Notes: generated by a model not told the origin, from the letters alone. A stretch of DNA of 58,510 nt from a virus (IMGVR_UViG_3300049479_000276:1-58510), one strand, 5' to 3'. Numbered from the stretch's first letter, positions 23,218 to 32,251 are shown. Made by a program: numbers and translations.

Positions 23218-23724
23218 TCAGCGCTCGATCCTGATACCTTGTTCACGCTCTAGCTGCTGAATGGATATCCCATCCATTGCTTCATCGCGATAGACAAGGA
23301 GCCCTTCTGCGTTTCTAACACGTCGACGCCATCTGGGCATACGAGAAGGCTTGCGTTGATAGAGGGTTAACTCCATGCGGTTGTCTCGTTGTGGGTTGTC
23401 TGATCCATGGACGACATCTGCGTTACCGGGATCCTCGCCAGTACGCATGAAATACACAACGCGATGAGCGAGGTATCTCTCGTTAAGCAAACCAACGTAG
23501 TAGTGACGACCGTGCTTCCGCGCTCTACCCGCCATCTCGCCAGCCTTGTGATAGGGGCCTTCTTGTTTCCACGCCAGACCGGAAGGGTATTGGTCAGATA
23601 GCTCCAACTGCTCTTCCAAGTACCAGAGCGGCGGCAACTGCTGGTAAGCACGGGCCATTAGTGCCAGGGAATGGATGGACTTCAATATAGCAAGGGTTGT
23701 CCCGCCTTGCAGGGCGGAAATCAT
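23218..23724 (-). CDS. HNH_3-type endonuclease
   Basis: 168 residues from the first ATG; ATG 23658 (MARAYQQ) would give 146. HYYVGLLNERYLAHRVVYFM, GEDPGNADVVHGSDN and DNRMELTLYQRKPS follow the HNH_3 pattern (repeat YxVxxxGxxYLAHRxV, then HxxxN). These are usually free-standing homing endonucleases. It lies directly before another HNH-like gene. Confidence 0.75.
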   Translation of the reverse strand: MISALQGGTTLAILKSIHSLALMARAYQQLPPLWYLEEQLELSDQYPSGLAWKQEGPYHKAGEMAGRARKHGRHYYVGLLNERYLAHRVVYFMRTGEDPGNADVVHGSDNPQRDNRMELTLYQRKPSRMPRWRRRVRNAEGLLVYRDEAMDGISIQQLEREQGIRIER

Positions 23725-23770
23725 GTTTTTTGAGCAGGGACAATGCCCTTAATCTCTTTATATAAGGTTT

Positions 23771-23880
23771 TGCGACACTTTTTTAAAAAGGTCTCATTAA
23801 GCTTGTTGTCTCATTCTAGTCATTCTCACTTCCTTCTTAACTTGATACACTGCGACACTTTTGAAAAAGTGTCTCAGCTC
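23771..23880. repeat. Two spaced copies of a palindromic element in a gene-free region
   Basis: TGCGACACTTTT starts at 23771 and again at 23851, exactly 80 nt apart. Each is followed by a run of A and GTCTCA. The second copy is a perfect palindrome GACACTTTT-GA-AAAAGTGTC; the first is imperfect. AAGC(T/C)TGTTGT also follows both copies. The 23725-24021 stretch has no gene; this looks like a regulatory site or replication-associated iterons. Confidence 0.5.
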
Positions 23881-24021
23881 TTATATAGGGTATATACAAG
23901 CCTGTTGTATCCCCCATTTCCTGCTCAATAAGCATAGTTGTCCCGGATCAGCCACCTCTTTTTGCCCTCACTCAACTCATCCGTCTCACCCTGGACCTAG
24001 CTTTGACACCTTTTGGAGCAC

Positions 24022-24056
24022 AAAAAAGCCCCCACTAACGTGGAGGCAAGGGGGTT
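24022..24056 (-). terminator. Rho-independent terminator of the glycosyltransferase gene
   Basis: On the minus strand CCCCC pairs with GGGGGC around an inner CCAC/GTGG hairpin, followed by TTTTTT. It lies 13 nt after the stop at 24069. Confidence 0.8.
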
Positions 24057-24068
24057 GTGACAATCTCA

Positions 24069-25349
24069 TCAAACAAGCGAACTGGCTAATTCTCGTTTGG
24101 GACTCTTGCGACGCTTTGGTTTCCGCTTCGGCTGCTCACTGATCTCATCTGAGACTGAGTGATCGACTTCCTTCATGACGTCCTCGAAGATGCCGCCAAA
24201 CTGCGACGCAACTGTGCCCCATGAGAACTGAGGATCTGTCACCCGTTGGTAGCAGGCATCCCCTACTTGCCGCCTACGCTCCGGATCGTGGTACAGGGCA
24301 TTGAGGATTTCTGTGAGGTGATCAGCAGATGGGCAGGGCATCTCTCGTGCGTAGTTGGTATCCACGTCAACGTGGTCGCAACGGATCAGCTCCCCACATC
24401 CCTCAAAGATCTCTTTGCATGACGTATGGTCAGGCACCACTTGCGCCACACCACAGGCTGCGTGCTCAAAGTTGACGAGGCCCCAGCCCTCGCCCTTACA
24501 GGTGTTGACGCCCACATCGACAGCGTTATAGATGGTGTTCAGCATGTCCACCGATACGTTTGGCGGCCCTTCCGTCTGCGTGGTCATGATGATGCGTCCG
24601 TTGGGATCCAGCCCCACCCTTGACATTTCTCGTGCAAAGACACCCATCACATCCCAGCCCTGGTCCTTCATCCCCATGTGGAGGTAGAGACGGGTCTCAG
24701 GGCGTCCAACCGCAAACTCAGCAAATGCCTTAATAGTGATGTCGATACGTTTGCGGAACTGGTTTCGGTTCCCGTTGAACACAATAAACAAGTCCTCATC
24801 CAAACCAAGCTTCCGCCGTGCCTCCTTCTTGTCCATGGGATAGAACTGCCCTGGCGTCACGCCGTGGGGAATGACAGCGATGGGCTTCTGGATGCCACCA
24901 CGCACAAATTCGTACGCCCCAAACTCTGTGTACGAAATGACAGCATCCCAATCATTGGCGGTATCAGCGAGGCAGCCAATCCACCCATACGAATCCATGG
25001 GAGCGTAACCCACAAACTTGAATTTACCTTGCTTATGTAGGTCTTGAATTTGTCGGTATTGTTCATTGATGATCCACATGTCATTGATAGTGAACACAAT
25101 GTCAGGTTGTTCACGTTCAACGATCTCGCGTATGCGTTGCTCACCGAAGGGTGCGGTTTGAAATCGATTGGATGACGGATAAATTTTGAAGTCCTTTTGT
25201 TGCTCACACGGATCCCCCCACCAGTTGTGACCAAGGACTACAATTTCAAAATCATCTTTAAGTCTATTGATGACATTTTCAGTGACACGGGCAAAGCCGG
25301 TCATTGCAACGATGTCACCACACCAAAGTACTTTTGTTTTTTTAGTCAA
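24069..25349 (-). CDS. Glycosyltransferase, GT4-like (GT-B fold)
   Basis: 426 residues. The C-terminal half has KGEGWGLVNFEHAACGVAQV, the E-x7-E nucleotide-sugar binding motif of GT4 enzymes, and earlier HGVTPGQFYP, typical of the family hinge. The N-terminal Rossmann half includes ARVTENVINRL. The last 25 residues are highly basic (PKRKPKRRKSPKRE). It may modify host surface glycans, phage DNA or virion proteins; the target is unknown. It is transcribed alone and diverges from 25419. Confidence 0.85.
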   Translation of the reverse strand: MTKKTKVLWCGDIVAMTGFARVTENVINRLKDDFEIVVLGHNWWGDPCEQQKDFKIYPSSNRFQTAPFGEQRIREIVEREQPDIVFTINDMWIINEQYRQIQDLHKQGKFKFVGYAPMDSYGWIGCLADTANDWDAVISYTEFGAYEFVRGGIQKPIAVIPHGVTPGQFYPMDKKEARRKLGLDEDLFIVFNGNRNQFRKRIDITIKAFAEFAVGRPETRLYLHMGMKDQGWDVMGVFAREMSRVGLDPNGRIIMTTQTEGPPNVSVDMLNTIYNAVDVGVNTCKGEGWGLVNFEHAACGVAQVVPDHTSCKEIFEGCGELIRCDHVDVDTNYAREMPCPSADHLTEILNALYHDPERRRQVGDACYQRVTDPQFSWGTVASQFGGIFEDVMKEVDHSVSDEISEQPKRKPKRRKSPKRELASSLV

Positions 25350-25418
25350 GGCATTTGAAAGTAACTCGATTTACTATACCGAAAATTAAAAGAACGTAGA
25401 CTAGAAAAAAACCATATT

Positions 25419-26312
25419 ATGAATCAAGCTGCGCTTGCCGGGAAGTTCCTACAGTTACAACAAAATGATTTATTTCAAGAAGCTGTAGAAGGAACGCTGC
25501 TTGGCGGAACAGCAGGGCTTACTCAACTTGGCACTGACACGCCGCCAGCTCAGGTTGCGATTCAAACTTTGGCGGGAATTGCAGGCGGCGTTGGCATTGG
25601 TTTATTAGGAAAATCTATTGGAGCACGTATAGGTAAAGCAATTAATCCCAATGCTTTAAAAAATCAAGAAGGCGTCTTAGCAACTATAGGCCGAACAACA
25701 GGACAAAAAACTTTAGCCAAAGGCGCAGCCGAACAAGCTCGTTACGCAAAAGGACAGCTTAAACAAGAGATAAAAGAGCAGACTTCCGCTCAACTTTTAA
25801 ACGAAGCTTTGCAAAACCCACAGGCATTTGCTGGTAAATATGGAGTTAATCCTGAAACTTTTAAAAAATATCATACAACCGTAGGGGCGGCTGGCCAGGT
25901 ACGTGCTGGGCTGGAGACATTAGAAAATCTTTCTCCAGAACAACGCAAGCAGCTAGGCGGAGCTGCTCAACAAGTAATGGAACAAGGATTTAATCAGGTT
26001 GAGAACTTAATTAATACTCAAGCCGCAGCGCATTTAGACAACAATCTTATGAAAATGGCAATGCTCAATAAGAACAAAACCATTCCCGGAACGGACGTGA
26101 ATATTGGATCTGCGTTCGAAGCTCTTTTAAAAGACGCAAAACCAATTACAGGCGAACATTTGGGACGCGCAGCGGGCCGTTTTATTGGTGATGAAGTAGG
26201 CGTTGCTCTTGGGATGGGGCTTGGCGGCACCTTATCAGGAGCACTTGGTATTAAATCAGAAAAAGATAAAAAAATTGAAGAGTTAGAACGCCAGCTAGGC
26301 CGGAGTTACTGA
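25419..26312 (+). CDS. Unknown protein with Gly-rich hydrophobic segments
   Basis: 297 residues. Two Gly/Ala/Leu-rich hydrophobic stretches (LAGIAGGVGIGLLGKSIGAR near 55; VALGMGLGGTLSGALG near 270) flank a long helical, Gln-rich core. Such proteins are often internal virion or ejection proteins that insert into membranes. It stands alone on this strand and overlaps the end of speD by 18 nt. Confidence 0.65.
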   Translation: MNQAALAGKFLQLQQNDLFQEAVEGTLLGGTAGLTQLGTDTPPAQVAIQTLAGIAGGVGIGLLGKSIGARIGKAINPNALKNQEGVLATIGRTTGQKTLAKGAAEQARYAKGQLKQEIKEQTSAQLLNEALQNPQAFAGKYGVNPETFKKYHTTVGAAGQVRAGLETLENLSPEQRKQLGGAAQQVMEQGFNQVENLINTQAAAHLDNNLMKMAMLNKNKTIPGTDVNIGSAFEALLKDAKPITGEHLGRAAGRFIGDEVGVALGMGLGGTLSGALGIKSEKDKKIEELERQLGRSY

Positions 26313-26645
26313 CCGCTTTATTTCTTTTTGTTCTACAGTATCCGCCTTTAATTTTTCCGACAAAAACTTTGCAGCCTTGTGCGTTTGCGTGGTGTCACCA
26401 CAGGTGTAAAGATCGATTGCGCAATAACCAATCTCTGGCCACGTATGGATAGAGGCATGTGATTCTGCCAGCAATGCAAGCAGGGTTACCCCTTGCGGCT
26501 GGAACTTTTCCCCAAAGATCCGAAGAATAGTAGCTTTTGCCATCACAAGAGAAGCTTCAAGCAATCGTTGAAGTTCCTCATAATCATCAAGGATCTGCTT
26601 ATCGCAGTCATACAGATCCAAAATAAGGTGACGGCCGTCGTTCAC
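26295..26645 (-). CDS. speD: S-adenosylmethionine decarboxylase proenzyme
   Basis: 116 residues, the usual size of the bacterial class. AESHASIHTWPE followed by GYCAIDLYTCGD is the core: the Glu-Ser bond is the self-cleavage site that yields the pyruvoyl group, and His and Cys are catalytic. Product decarboxylated SAM feeds spermidine synthesis. speD is a recurrent auxiliary gene in cyanophages. Its ATG overlaps the primase-helicase stop (ATGA), so the two are coupled. Confidence 0.92.
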   Translation of the reverse strand: MNDGRHLILDLYDCDKQILDDYEELQRLLEASLVMAKATILRIFGEKFQPQGVTLLALLAESHASIHTWPEIGYCAIDLYTCGDTTQTHKAAKFLSEKLKADTVEQKEIKRSVTPA

Positions 26646-29275
26646 GATACTTCTACAAGTTCCTCCATTCTCTCATGGTTATCCATTGTTGGATCAACAC
26701 CGTACATAGAGGCATACTTTTCAGGATTTGCGGCCACTTCTACCACCGATGGGTAGTGCTCGTATTTCGTTGGATTTGACTCCCTGATTGCCACATTAAA
26801 TACCAGCAAGCCTTTAGTGGTCTTCTTGGAGAAGACATTGATTTTGAGCTGATGTTTACAGATGTCAAAGAAAAGAACTTCAAAACGACCACGCCCAACG
26901 GAACCGATGTTGGTGCCACGGCAGAACTCAGCGTAGCTGGGATACAACCATTGATTCCAGTTGTTGTAGTAGTTACTTGTTCCTTGTGCAGCTTTACAAA
27001 TACCAAGAACCGACTTTATACCTGGATCAAAGACCAGATGTTTATCCATCCAATCCAGCACCGGGTTGGAACGCAGACTCTGCTCCTTCTCATACCGCTG
27101 GAAGAAATCAACATGCTTGGCGGTTTCCATCAGATAGGAACGCATGTCTTCTTCCGACATGTCCAGGAGCCAGTTCACAAGCCCTGGCAGAAGAGGAGCA
27201 AAGATACCCTGGGGGTTGCCTTTGTGATCAAACTTAATTAATTCACGTTGTTCCGATTGTCCGCCCGTAAACGGACGATCGAAAGGAATGGTGAGACGAC
27301 GACGGGCAAGACCAGATGTGTAGTCAGTGGACTGAATAGCTTCATTGGCGGTAATGATGACCATCCCGTGATACTGGAAAGGATCTAGCGTTTCCCCCTG
27401 GTATTTACGCTCGGAGCGAATCCAGTCGCCACCTGTGATTGCTTTCAGCCTGGAAACAGAGCCACCCCAACGATCTGCATCCTGGAACAGCAGTAGCTTT
27501 TTACCCATATATGCCGCTGCTTCAAAGCGGTTTTTCTCCATATTCTCAAAGTCTGTGGAGTAGGTGTTGCTCTTGCCGACCAGTGCTACCGCCAAGTTTG
27601 CGTAGGTTGATTTGCCCGACTTACCCGGTCCAACAATCTCAACAAACTTCTGGATTTCATAGCAACCAAGCAGTGTTGCTCGCAGCCATGCCCTAAGCAC
27701 CTGGGTACGATTCCAGGAATTGTGCTGGGTGTGCTTCAGCCATTTAATGATGTCTTCACAAGTAGCCGATGGGTCGTACTCATACGGCATCTGTTGCGTC
27801 ATATAAAAATCACGACGGAATGGATGCAGCTCCCTAGTGGCAACCTCTAATACACCATTGGTGAAAAGAAGGTATTCGGCTCCGTCATACCACTCATCAA
27901 ACGGGATCATCGACTGGAGTTGCTTGTAGATGTCCTCCAACAAGTTCTGGGTAAAACCATTAGGCAACCAATCGGTACGACAGAGATGCTGCATTTTTTC
28001 CCGCATGGAACCCATCATTTCAACCTTTGTCATACGCTCCCATAATCCTTTGCGCTTGTCGTATAAAAAGAACTGATTATGAGGTTGACTAAACCGCAGG
28101 TTCCCGTTGAACATGGCGAAGACCTGATCTGCAATAACATTTGATGGCAGCCTCTTCACATCTTTATCTTTTGTCCCTTTTGAGCTACTGGAACCCTGCG
28201 CCTGCTGCTCCGGTTTCTTTTGTTGATCACGTGTGGCGGGGAGCGCCAATTCAACGAGAGCTTCCATGTGGGCTTCAATGTCCTGTTCGAGTTGAGGCAG
28301 AATTTCCGATACTGCAGTTAGAGTCTCATCATCAACGTTTTGAACACGGTGATCCTCAGACGGAGTCCAACCATGCTCCTTTGCAACATGAATTAGAGAA
28401 CCAATTCCACGACCACCATTCCGGCTAAAGGAAAGCCAACGCTTATGGCATTCACCTTCTTTGTACTTATCGGATTGCTTGGACCATTCATCCCATACGT
28501 CCAGCAACGATTCATCCAACGAATGAAGCGTTTGACCGACCATGATCCAGATGTCGTAGTCGTCGGTAGCCTCTGGAGGCATGCCCCAAGTTGCTTCCGT
28601 CGCAAGCTTGATGTCGCGGTCGAGACCAACAACGGATTGAATAGCAAACGTGGGACCAATAACCCGTGATGTTTCCTGGGATGGTTTCCCTAGCTTGGCG
28701 TTTTTAGTAATAACGCCATTCAGAATCCAATCCGGCAGCTCAGGCAAATTCTTGGCCCATTCAAAACCAAGGTTTTCTCCTGTGTAGTATCCATCCGTTT
28801 GTGGATGCACACCCATTAGCACCCCTTGGTGACGCTTCCAAAGGATTTCAAGTTTTTCTTTATCTTTTTCTGCGTGCCAGACGTATTTGTTACGGAGGAA
28901 ATGCTTGTGTTTTTCCCGATCTAATTTGTAGAGCTTCCGTTCGCGGCCGATTTTACCGCTGAAGACGGTAAGGGTGGCAGGCAACGCGTCTTGTAGGGGA
29001 AGTCCACTGATTTCTTCGACGAGTTGGTAAACGCTTGGACCATCCACATCCACCCAAACAAGGCCATAGGGGTGATTGTAAACAGGACCACCAAGGACGC
29101 CGATAGCTTTGCAGTCACCTGTTGCCAGCTCCTGTTCAATTTCTTTGACACTAAATGGTTTGTTCTGCCATCCCTGGATGTAGGGATCTTTGTTACCACC
29201 GAGCGGAGTGAGAGGCCAATCCAGCGGGATGAGATCGAGGCGAATTTCACCTGGTTTAACGGATTGGTTTGTCAT
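26642..29275 (-). CDS. Primase-helicase (Prim-Pol plus D5/SF3 helicase, P4 family)
   Basis: 877 residues. The N-terminal 200 residues contain LVWVDVDGP (the DxD metal motif) and HQGVLMGVHPQ, as in Prim-Pol type primases. The C-terminal half has a D5-like region followed by Walker A (VEIVGPGKSGKSTYANLA), Walker B (KKLLLFQDADRW) and sensor-type ITANEAI: an SF3 helicase. It should prime and unwind at the replication fork, replacing a T7-like gp4. It overlaps both neighbours by 4 nt. Confidence 0.9.
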   Translation of the reverse strand: MTNQSVKPGEIRLDLIPLDWPLTPLGGNKDPYIQGWQNKPFSVKEIEQELATGDCKAIGVLGGPVYNHPYGLVWVDVDGPSVYQLVEEISGLPLQDALPATLTVFSGKIGRERKLYKLDREKHKHFLRNKYVWHAEKDKEKLEILWKRHQGVLMGVHPQTDGYYTGENLGFEWAKNLPELPDWILNGVITKNAKLGKPSQETSRVIGPTFAIQSVVGLDRDIKLATEATWGMPPEATDDYDIWIMVGQTLHSLDESLLDVWDEWSKQSDKYKEGECHKRWLSFSRNGGRGIGSLIHVAKEHGWTPSEDHRVQNVDDETLTAVSEILPQLEQDIEAHMEALVELALPATRDQQKKPEQQAQGSSSSKGTKDKDVKRLPSNVIADQVFAMFNGNLRFSQPHNQFFLYDKRKGLWERMTKVEMMGSMREKMQHLCRTDWLPNGFTQNLLEDIYKQLQSMIPFDEWYDGAEYLLFTNGVLEVATRELHPFRRDFYMTQQMPYEYDPSATCEDIIKWLKHTQHNSWNRTQVLRAWLRATLLGCYEIQKFVEIVGPGKSGKSTYANLAVALVGKSNTYSTDFENMEKNRFEAAAYMGKKLLLFQDADRWGGSVSRLKAITGGDWIRSERKYQGETLDPFQYHGMVIITANEAIQSTDYTSGLARRRLTIPFDRPFTGGQSEQRELIKFDHKGNPQGIFAPLLPGLVNWLLDMSEEDMRSYLMETAKHVDFFQRYEKEQSLRSNPVLDWMDKHLVFDPGIKSVLGICKAAQGTSNYYNNWNQWLYPSYAEFCRGTNIGSVGRGRFEVLFFDICKHQLKINVFSKKTTKGLLVFNVAIRESNPTKYEHYPSVVEVAANPEKYASMYGVDPTMDNHERMEELVEVS

Positions 29276-29457
29276 GCGTCCAGTGGATTCTTGATTTCTA
29301 CTTTAAAGGTTCTATCTGGGAAAAAGTCCTCCTTCATGATGTTGTAGGCATGGAGATGCATAAGTGTGGGTAGATAAAAAACGTCCCCATCCATCGCATT
29401 CATCATGCGACTCATGAGACTATTCATCCACTCACCCATGCCGATGTTGATGTCCAT
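29272..29457 (-). CDS. Unknown small Met-rich protein
   Basis: 61 residues, nine of the first 40 being Met, with NSLMSRMMNAMDGDVFYL. It overlaps the primase-helicase start by 4 nt (ATGA) and so is probably coupled to it. No family recognised. Confidence 0.65.
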   Translation of the reverse strand: MDINIGMGEWMNSLMSRMMNAMDGDVFYLPTLMHLHAYNIMKEDFFPDRTFKVEIKNPLDA

Positions 29458-29533
29458 CGTGGGGAGGGCCTGGTTGTTTGTCTCTTTATCCTACGGCTCC
29501 CAACTCATGGGGCCCATCAAGCAAAGATTAAAA

Positions 29534-29719
29534 TTACTGAGTCTTATTAGACTCACGCTCTTTGTATTGCGTGCGCTTATCAATTGATTCAAACTCTTTC
29601 ATCATCTTGTTATATAACGTAATCGCATCTTCTTTTGTTACGACTGCTCTTTCACAGGCGATCGTCCATGCCAGGCGCTTCCTGCACTCCATCTTGCCGT
29701 TCGGGTTGTATGGGGTCAT
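29534..29719 (-). CDS. Unknown small charged protein
   Basis: 61 residues from ATG 29719 (ATG 29734 adds five). Begins MTPYNPNGKMECRKRLAW, then a helical region and a very polar C-terminus (TQYKERESNKTQ). It overlaps the end of the upstream gene in another frame. Function unknown. Confidence 0.65.
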   Translation of the reverse strand: MTPYNPNGKMECRKRLAWTIACERAVVTKEDAITLYNKMMKEFESIDKRTQYKERESNKTQ

Positions 29720-29963
29720 TGTACCAAGGTGCACGTAGTTCCATGGCTCCGCCCAGTTTCCTGGACTCGCCCGTCTGGAGTTCCGGATCTATTTCATGTT
29801 CAATATAGATTGGTTTGTTTTGCTTTTTGAGTTCACGCTCAGCTTCCCATTGGCTCTCCCATTCGATCATGGTGAGCCGCGCTTTGAGCTTGGCTTCAAA
29901 CCACGTCTTCTTCCACCACTTGATAATGGCTTGAATGATGTCGTTAAATAAGGTCGGGATCAT
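29652..29963 (-). CDS. Unknown protein with amphipathic N-terminus
   Basis: 103 residues from ATG 29963. The N-terminus has a hydrophobic/aromatic helix (LFNDIIQAIIKWWKKTWFEA), then a Glu/Lys-rich helix and a polar tail. It overlaps the RecB-like gene by 20 nt and the following gene by 68 nt, typical of dense phage packing. Confidence 0.6.
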   Translation of the reverse strand: MIPTLFNDIIQAIIKWWKKTWFEAKLKARLTMIEWESQWEAERELKKQNKPIYIEHEIDPELQTGESRKLGGAMELRAPWYNDPIQPERQDGVQEAPGMDDRL

Positions 29964-30798
29964 AGACATTACAGTTTTCAATCTGGGTGTAGTACTCTTC
30001 TACAATTTTGTACCAATCATCCCGCAGCGAATCCAAAAACCTACGAGAGATCTTAAACACTTGGGTGCGGATAGGAGTTGATACCAAGATTGCAGCCTGC
30101 TGGACCTTCATGCCCAGGGTTTGCTCAATGGCAATATCGTAGGCTGCCAACTGTTTGCAGGTCTTTTTAAATTTCATGTGACCGCCAAGCAGATCCCTCC
30201 ATTCTTGGGAGCCCTTCTCCAAGTCTTTAGGCCACTTGCGGCTGTAGGGTTTGACGCTGGTTTTTAGGTCGGCAAGCGTCAGCTTGTTACCGGCAACAGC
30301 AATAATATCAGGAGCGCCAGCCCAAGCACGGCCTTCGGGATCGCAACCCCAGACGCGAGCCACATCGTCAGCACCAACAGTAAAATCAAATTTGTCCAGC
30401 ACGGGAGATTCAGCCCAGAGAACTTCCTGAAACTGATCAAGAATCGCTGGCATACCAGCCCAAAAGTCTTTGTAATCCTCTGGTATGTCTGGATTCTTGT
30501 TCCCTTTGAGGTAGCATTCCATGCCGTAGTGGATGGCGGTACCTCTTTCGGCAGCAGCTTCTTTGACACCTGGATTGTTTTTAGACCACATTTCGAGCTT
30601 CCGTTTATTTGCTTCGGAAGCTGTCTCACTGATGATAGTAGTTACAGACGGCGCAGGTCCAGTGGGTAACGGCGTTGTGTAGTGTCTCTTACCGTTAAGC
30701 GTAATTCTGGCTGCGGTCTTGTTAATCGACCGCATAACTTCTGGTTGCTCGTCCTTGGCTTTGATCCAAGGATCGGATGTATTTATTTTAGCAACCAT
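29944..30798 (-). CDS. RecB/Cas4-like PD-(D/E)XK exonuclease
   Basis: 284 residues. ERGTAIHYGMECYLKG supplies the RecB His motif, AGAPDIIAV with LTLADLKTSVKPY gives the D...D-x-K catalytic core, and KQLAAYDIAIEQTLG is the QxxxY motif. Phage proteins of this class process double-strand DNA ends in recombination or packaging, often in place of lambda Exo. It starts the leftward block that includes the primase-helicase. No partner annealing protein is recognised. Confidence 0.87.
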   Translation of the reverse strand: MVAKINTSDPWIKAKDEQPEVMRSINKTAARITLNGKRHYTTPLPTGPAPSVTTIISETASEANKRKLEMWSKNNPGVKEAAAERGTAIHYGMECYLKGNKNPDIPEDYKDFWAGMPAILDQFQEVLWAESPVLDKFDFTVGADDVARVWGCDPEGRAWAGAPDIIAVAGNKLTLADLKTSVKPYSRKWPKDLEKGSQEWRDLLGGHMKFKKTCKQLAAYDIAIEQTLGMKVQQAAILVSTPIRTQVFKISRRFLDSLRDDWYKIVEEYYTQIENCNVYDPDLI

Positions 30799-30831
30799 CG
30801 ACGGTTTTGTATATTGCTGCTAGCTTAACAG

Positions 30832-30954
30832 ATGAATTACCAAAGTGGTATGGACGGATTCAACTACGCAATTGCCTCAATCCTTGGTGCCATGCTCGTT
30901 GTGATTAGCATGGATGCCTACCTCTTCTTCACAGAAGTGTTGTCACGGCAATGA
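30832..30954 (+). CDS. Tiny single-span membrane protein coupled to hli
   Basis: 40 residues. Residues 11-33 (FNYAIASILGAMLVVISMDA) form one transmembrane helix with few charges. The stop overlaps the hli ATG (ATGA), so the two should be translated together. Size and topology resemble small photosystem or thylakoid proteins, but no named subunit is recognised. Confidence 0.65.
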   Translation: MNYQSGMDGFNYAIASILGAMLVVISMDAYLFFTEVLSRQ

Positions 30955-31193
30955 ACAAGTTCTGGCTTGGTTTTCAAGGGTATTTCTCCTGCGTCTCCTG
31001 GATCCCTGGAGCGCTGCTCAAATTCATGTGGGAAGAATGCCCTGACCTAAAGTTTTGGAAACGACACACAAACCTTGACGATCACATCTGGTATGCCGAA
31101 CGTGTCAATGGTCGCATTGCCATGCTGGCCCTTACTTTCCTCTTGATCTGGTGCATCACCCATGACATCAAACTTAACGAGATTTTATTTTGA
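30951..31193 (+). CDS. hli: High-light-inducible protein (Hlip/SCP)
   Basis: 80 residues. WYAERVNGRIAMLALTFLLI is the chlorophyll a/b-binding-like helix with the ExxNGRxAM signature: Glu, Asn and Arg ligate and pair across the helix dimer. It should sit in the thylakoid membrane and protect photosystem II or chlorophyll assembly under stress. Phage hli genes keep host photosynthesis working in infection. The N-terminal 45 residues are longer than in minimal Hlips. Confidence 0.92.
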   Translation: MNKFWLGFQGYFSCVSWIPGALLKFMWEECPDLKFWKRHTNLDDHIWYAERVNGRIAMLALTFLLIWCITHDIKLNEILF

Positions 31194-31323
31194 GTTTGAC
31201 GAGGACTGCCGCACGGGCTGCCTAGAAGGGCTTTCTTTTTTAGACGTAGAAACTATTGAGGCAGATCAGTACGAAAACGAGTTACAATCACAAGACATAT
31301 CGTACACACGCATTGATCTCTAA
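31162..31323 (+). CDS. Small acidic protein overlapping the hli end
   Basis: 53 residues from ATG 31162, inside the hli 3' end in another frame, ending with TAATG that overlaps the methyltransferase start. Sequence (FEFDEDCRTGCLEGLSFL, then IEADQYENELQSQDI) is acidic and of natural composition. Function unknown. Confidence 0.6.
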   Translation: MTSNLTRFYFEFDEDCRTGCLEGLSFLDVETIEADQYENELQSQDISYTRIDL

Positions 31324-31922
31324 TGTCTACTTCTTGGGATCGTTACTTTAGAGATGTTTATCCCAAGCTGGGAGCCCGTGGCAACACCTTCAAACAAATC
31401 TTTAATTATCTAGACGAATTTAAAAATCCCCACATTATTGAAACTGGTACGTACCGCGAAGAAAACAACTACACAGGTGATGGTTGCTCGACGCTTTTAT
31501 TTGACAACTACGTTGCTTGCCGTGGTGCTGGCACTGCCTGTTCAATTGATATTGATCCTAAGGCTTGCAAGCTAGCCAAGGACAATACGACAGAAACCGC
31601 TGTGCTTGAAGGAGATTCTGTTGAAGTTCTTGGCGGCATGTCCGACGCCGTCAAGGTCAATCTCCTTTATCTTGATTCCTACAACATCACAGATTGGAAC
31701 AATGACTGGGCACCGGCCGCCCATCACCTTAAGGAGTTGTTTGCCGCAAAGAACCTAATAGTCCCTGGGACTTTGATCGTTGTTGATGACAACATCAAGA
31801 CACCAGATGGCAAACGCCTGGGCAAAGGACGTTTAATTTACGAGCTGATGGAAGCTCTTGGCATCGAACCTTTGTTTGATGAATACCAGATCGGTTGGAT
31901 TTGGTCGGAAGAATACGAGTAA
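31323..31922 (+). CDS. Class I SAM-dependent methyltransferase-like protein
   Basis: 199 residues. IIETGTYRE followed by CSTLLFDNYV and CSIDIDPKACKLAK give the glycine motif I and the acidic motif II of a Rossmann methyltransferase (Methyltransf_24 style), and VNLLYLDSY and LIVVDDN are later motifs. The substrate cannot be told; small-molecule or glycan methylation is as likely as DNA. A strong terminator follows 9 nt after the stop. Confidence 0.75.
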   Translation: MSTSWDRYFRDVYPKLGARGNTFKQIFNYLDEFKNPHIIETGTYREENNYTGDGCSTLLFDNYVACRGAGTACSIDIDPKACKLAKDNTTETAVLEGDSVEVLGGMSDAVKVNLLYLDSYNITDWNNDWAPAAHHLKELFAAKNLIVPGTLIVVDDNIKTPDGKRLGKGRLIYELMEALGIEPLFDEYQIGWIWSEEYE

Positions 31923-31930
31923 ACCACATG

Positions 31931-31967
31931 CCTTGGTAGTAGTATTACACCAAGGCTTTTGTTTTTA
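31931..31967 (+). terminator. Rho-independent terminator
   Basis: GCCTTGG / CCAAGGC stem followed by TTTTGTTTTTA directly after the methyltransferase gene. Confidence 0.85.
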
Positions 31968-32044
31968 TCGTGCAACAATACATTAGTTGCTACGATATTG
32001 ACATGATCATTGTTCCTGTACTTCGTAAACCCAAGGAATCTGAA

Positions 32045-32251
32045 ATGGCTCTTTCCACTCAAGTCAAAGAAGCAGTCGATCAAGCTTCCAACTGCTTGCG
32101 CGACGCCCTTGCCTTTGCTGCACGCACCGAGCATCCGCTGACTGTTAACACGATTTCTGATCTGCTGTGCCGTCTCGAATCCCTGGAGCAGGTGGACGAA
32201 TTGATGCAGCATTTCTCCAGCAAGAACGATGCTCAGTCCCCAAAGCGATGA
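32045..32251 (+). CDS. Small conserved cyanophage-type helical protein
   Basis: 68 residues from ATG 32045 (AAGGA upstream). MALSTQVKEAVDQASNCLRD and FAARTEHPLTVNTISDLL resemble a small helical protein known from cyanophages. Upstream in-frame ATGs exist (31970, 32003) but lack support. Function unknown. Confidence 0.65.
   Translation: MALSTQVKEAVDQASNCLRDALAFAARTEHPLTVNTISDLLCRLESLEQVDELMQHFSSKNDAQSPKR

Noticed and set aside
26852-28669. Open frames opposite the primase-helicase
   Set aside because: Antisense shadows with no start signals or family motifs.
30832-30954. Named photosystem subunit (PsbN, PetN or similar)
   Set aside because: Size and topology fit but no signature residues match those I know.
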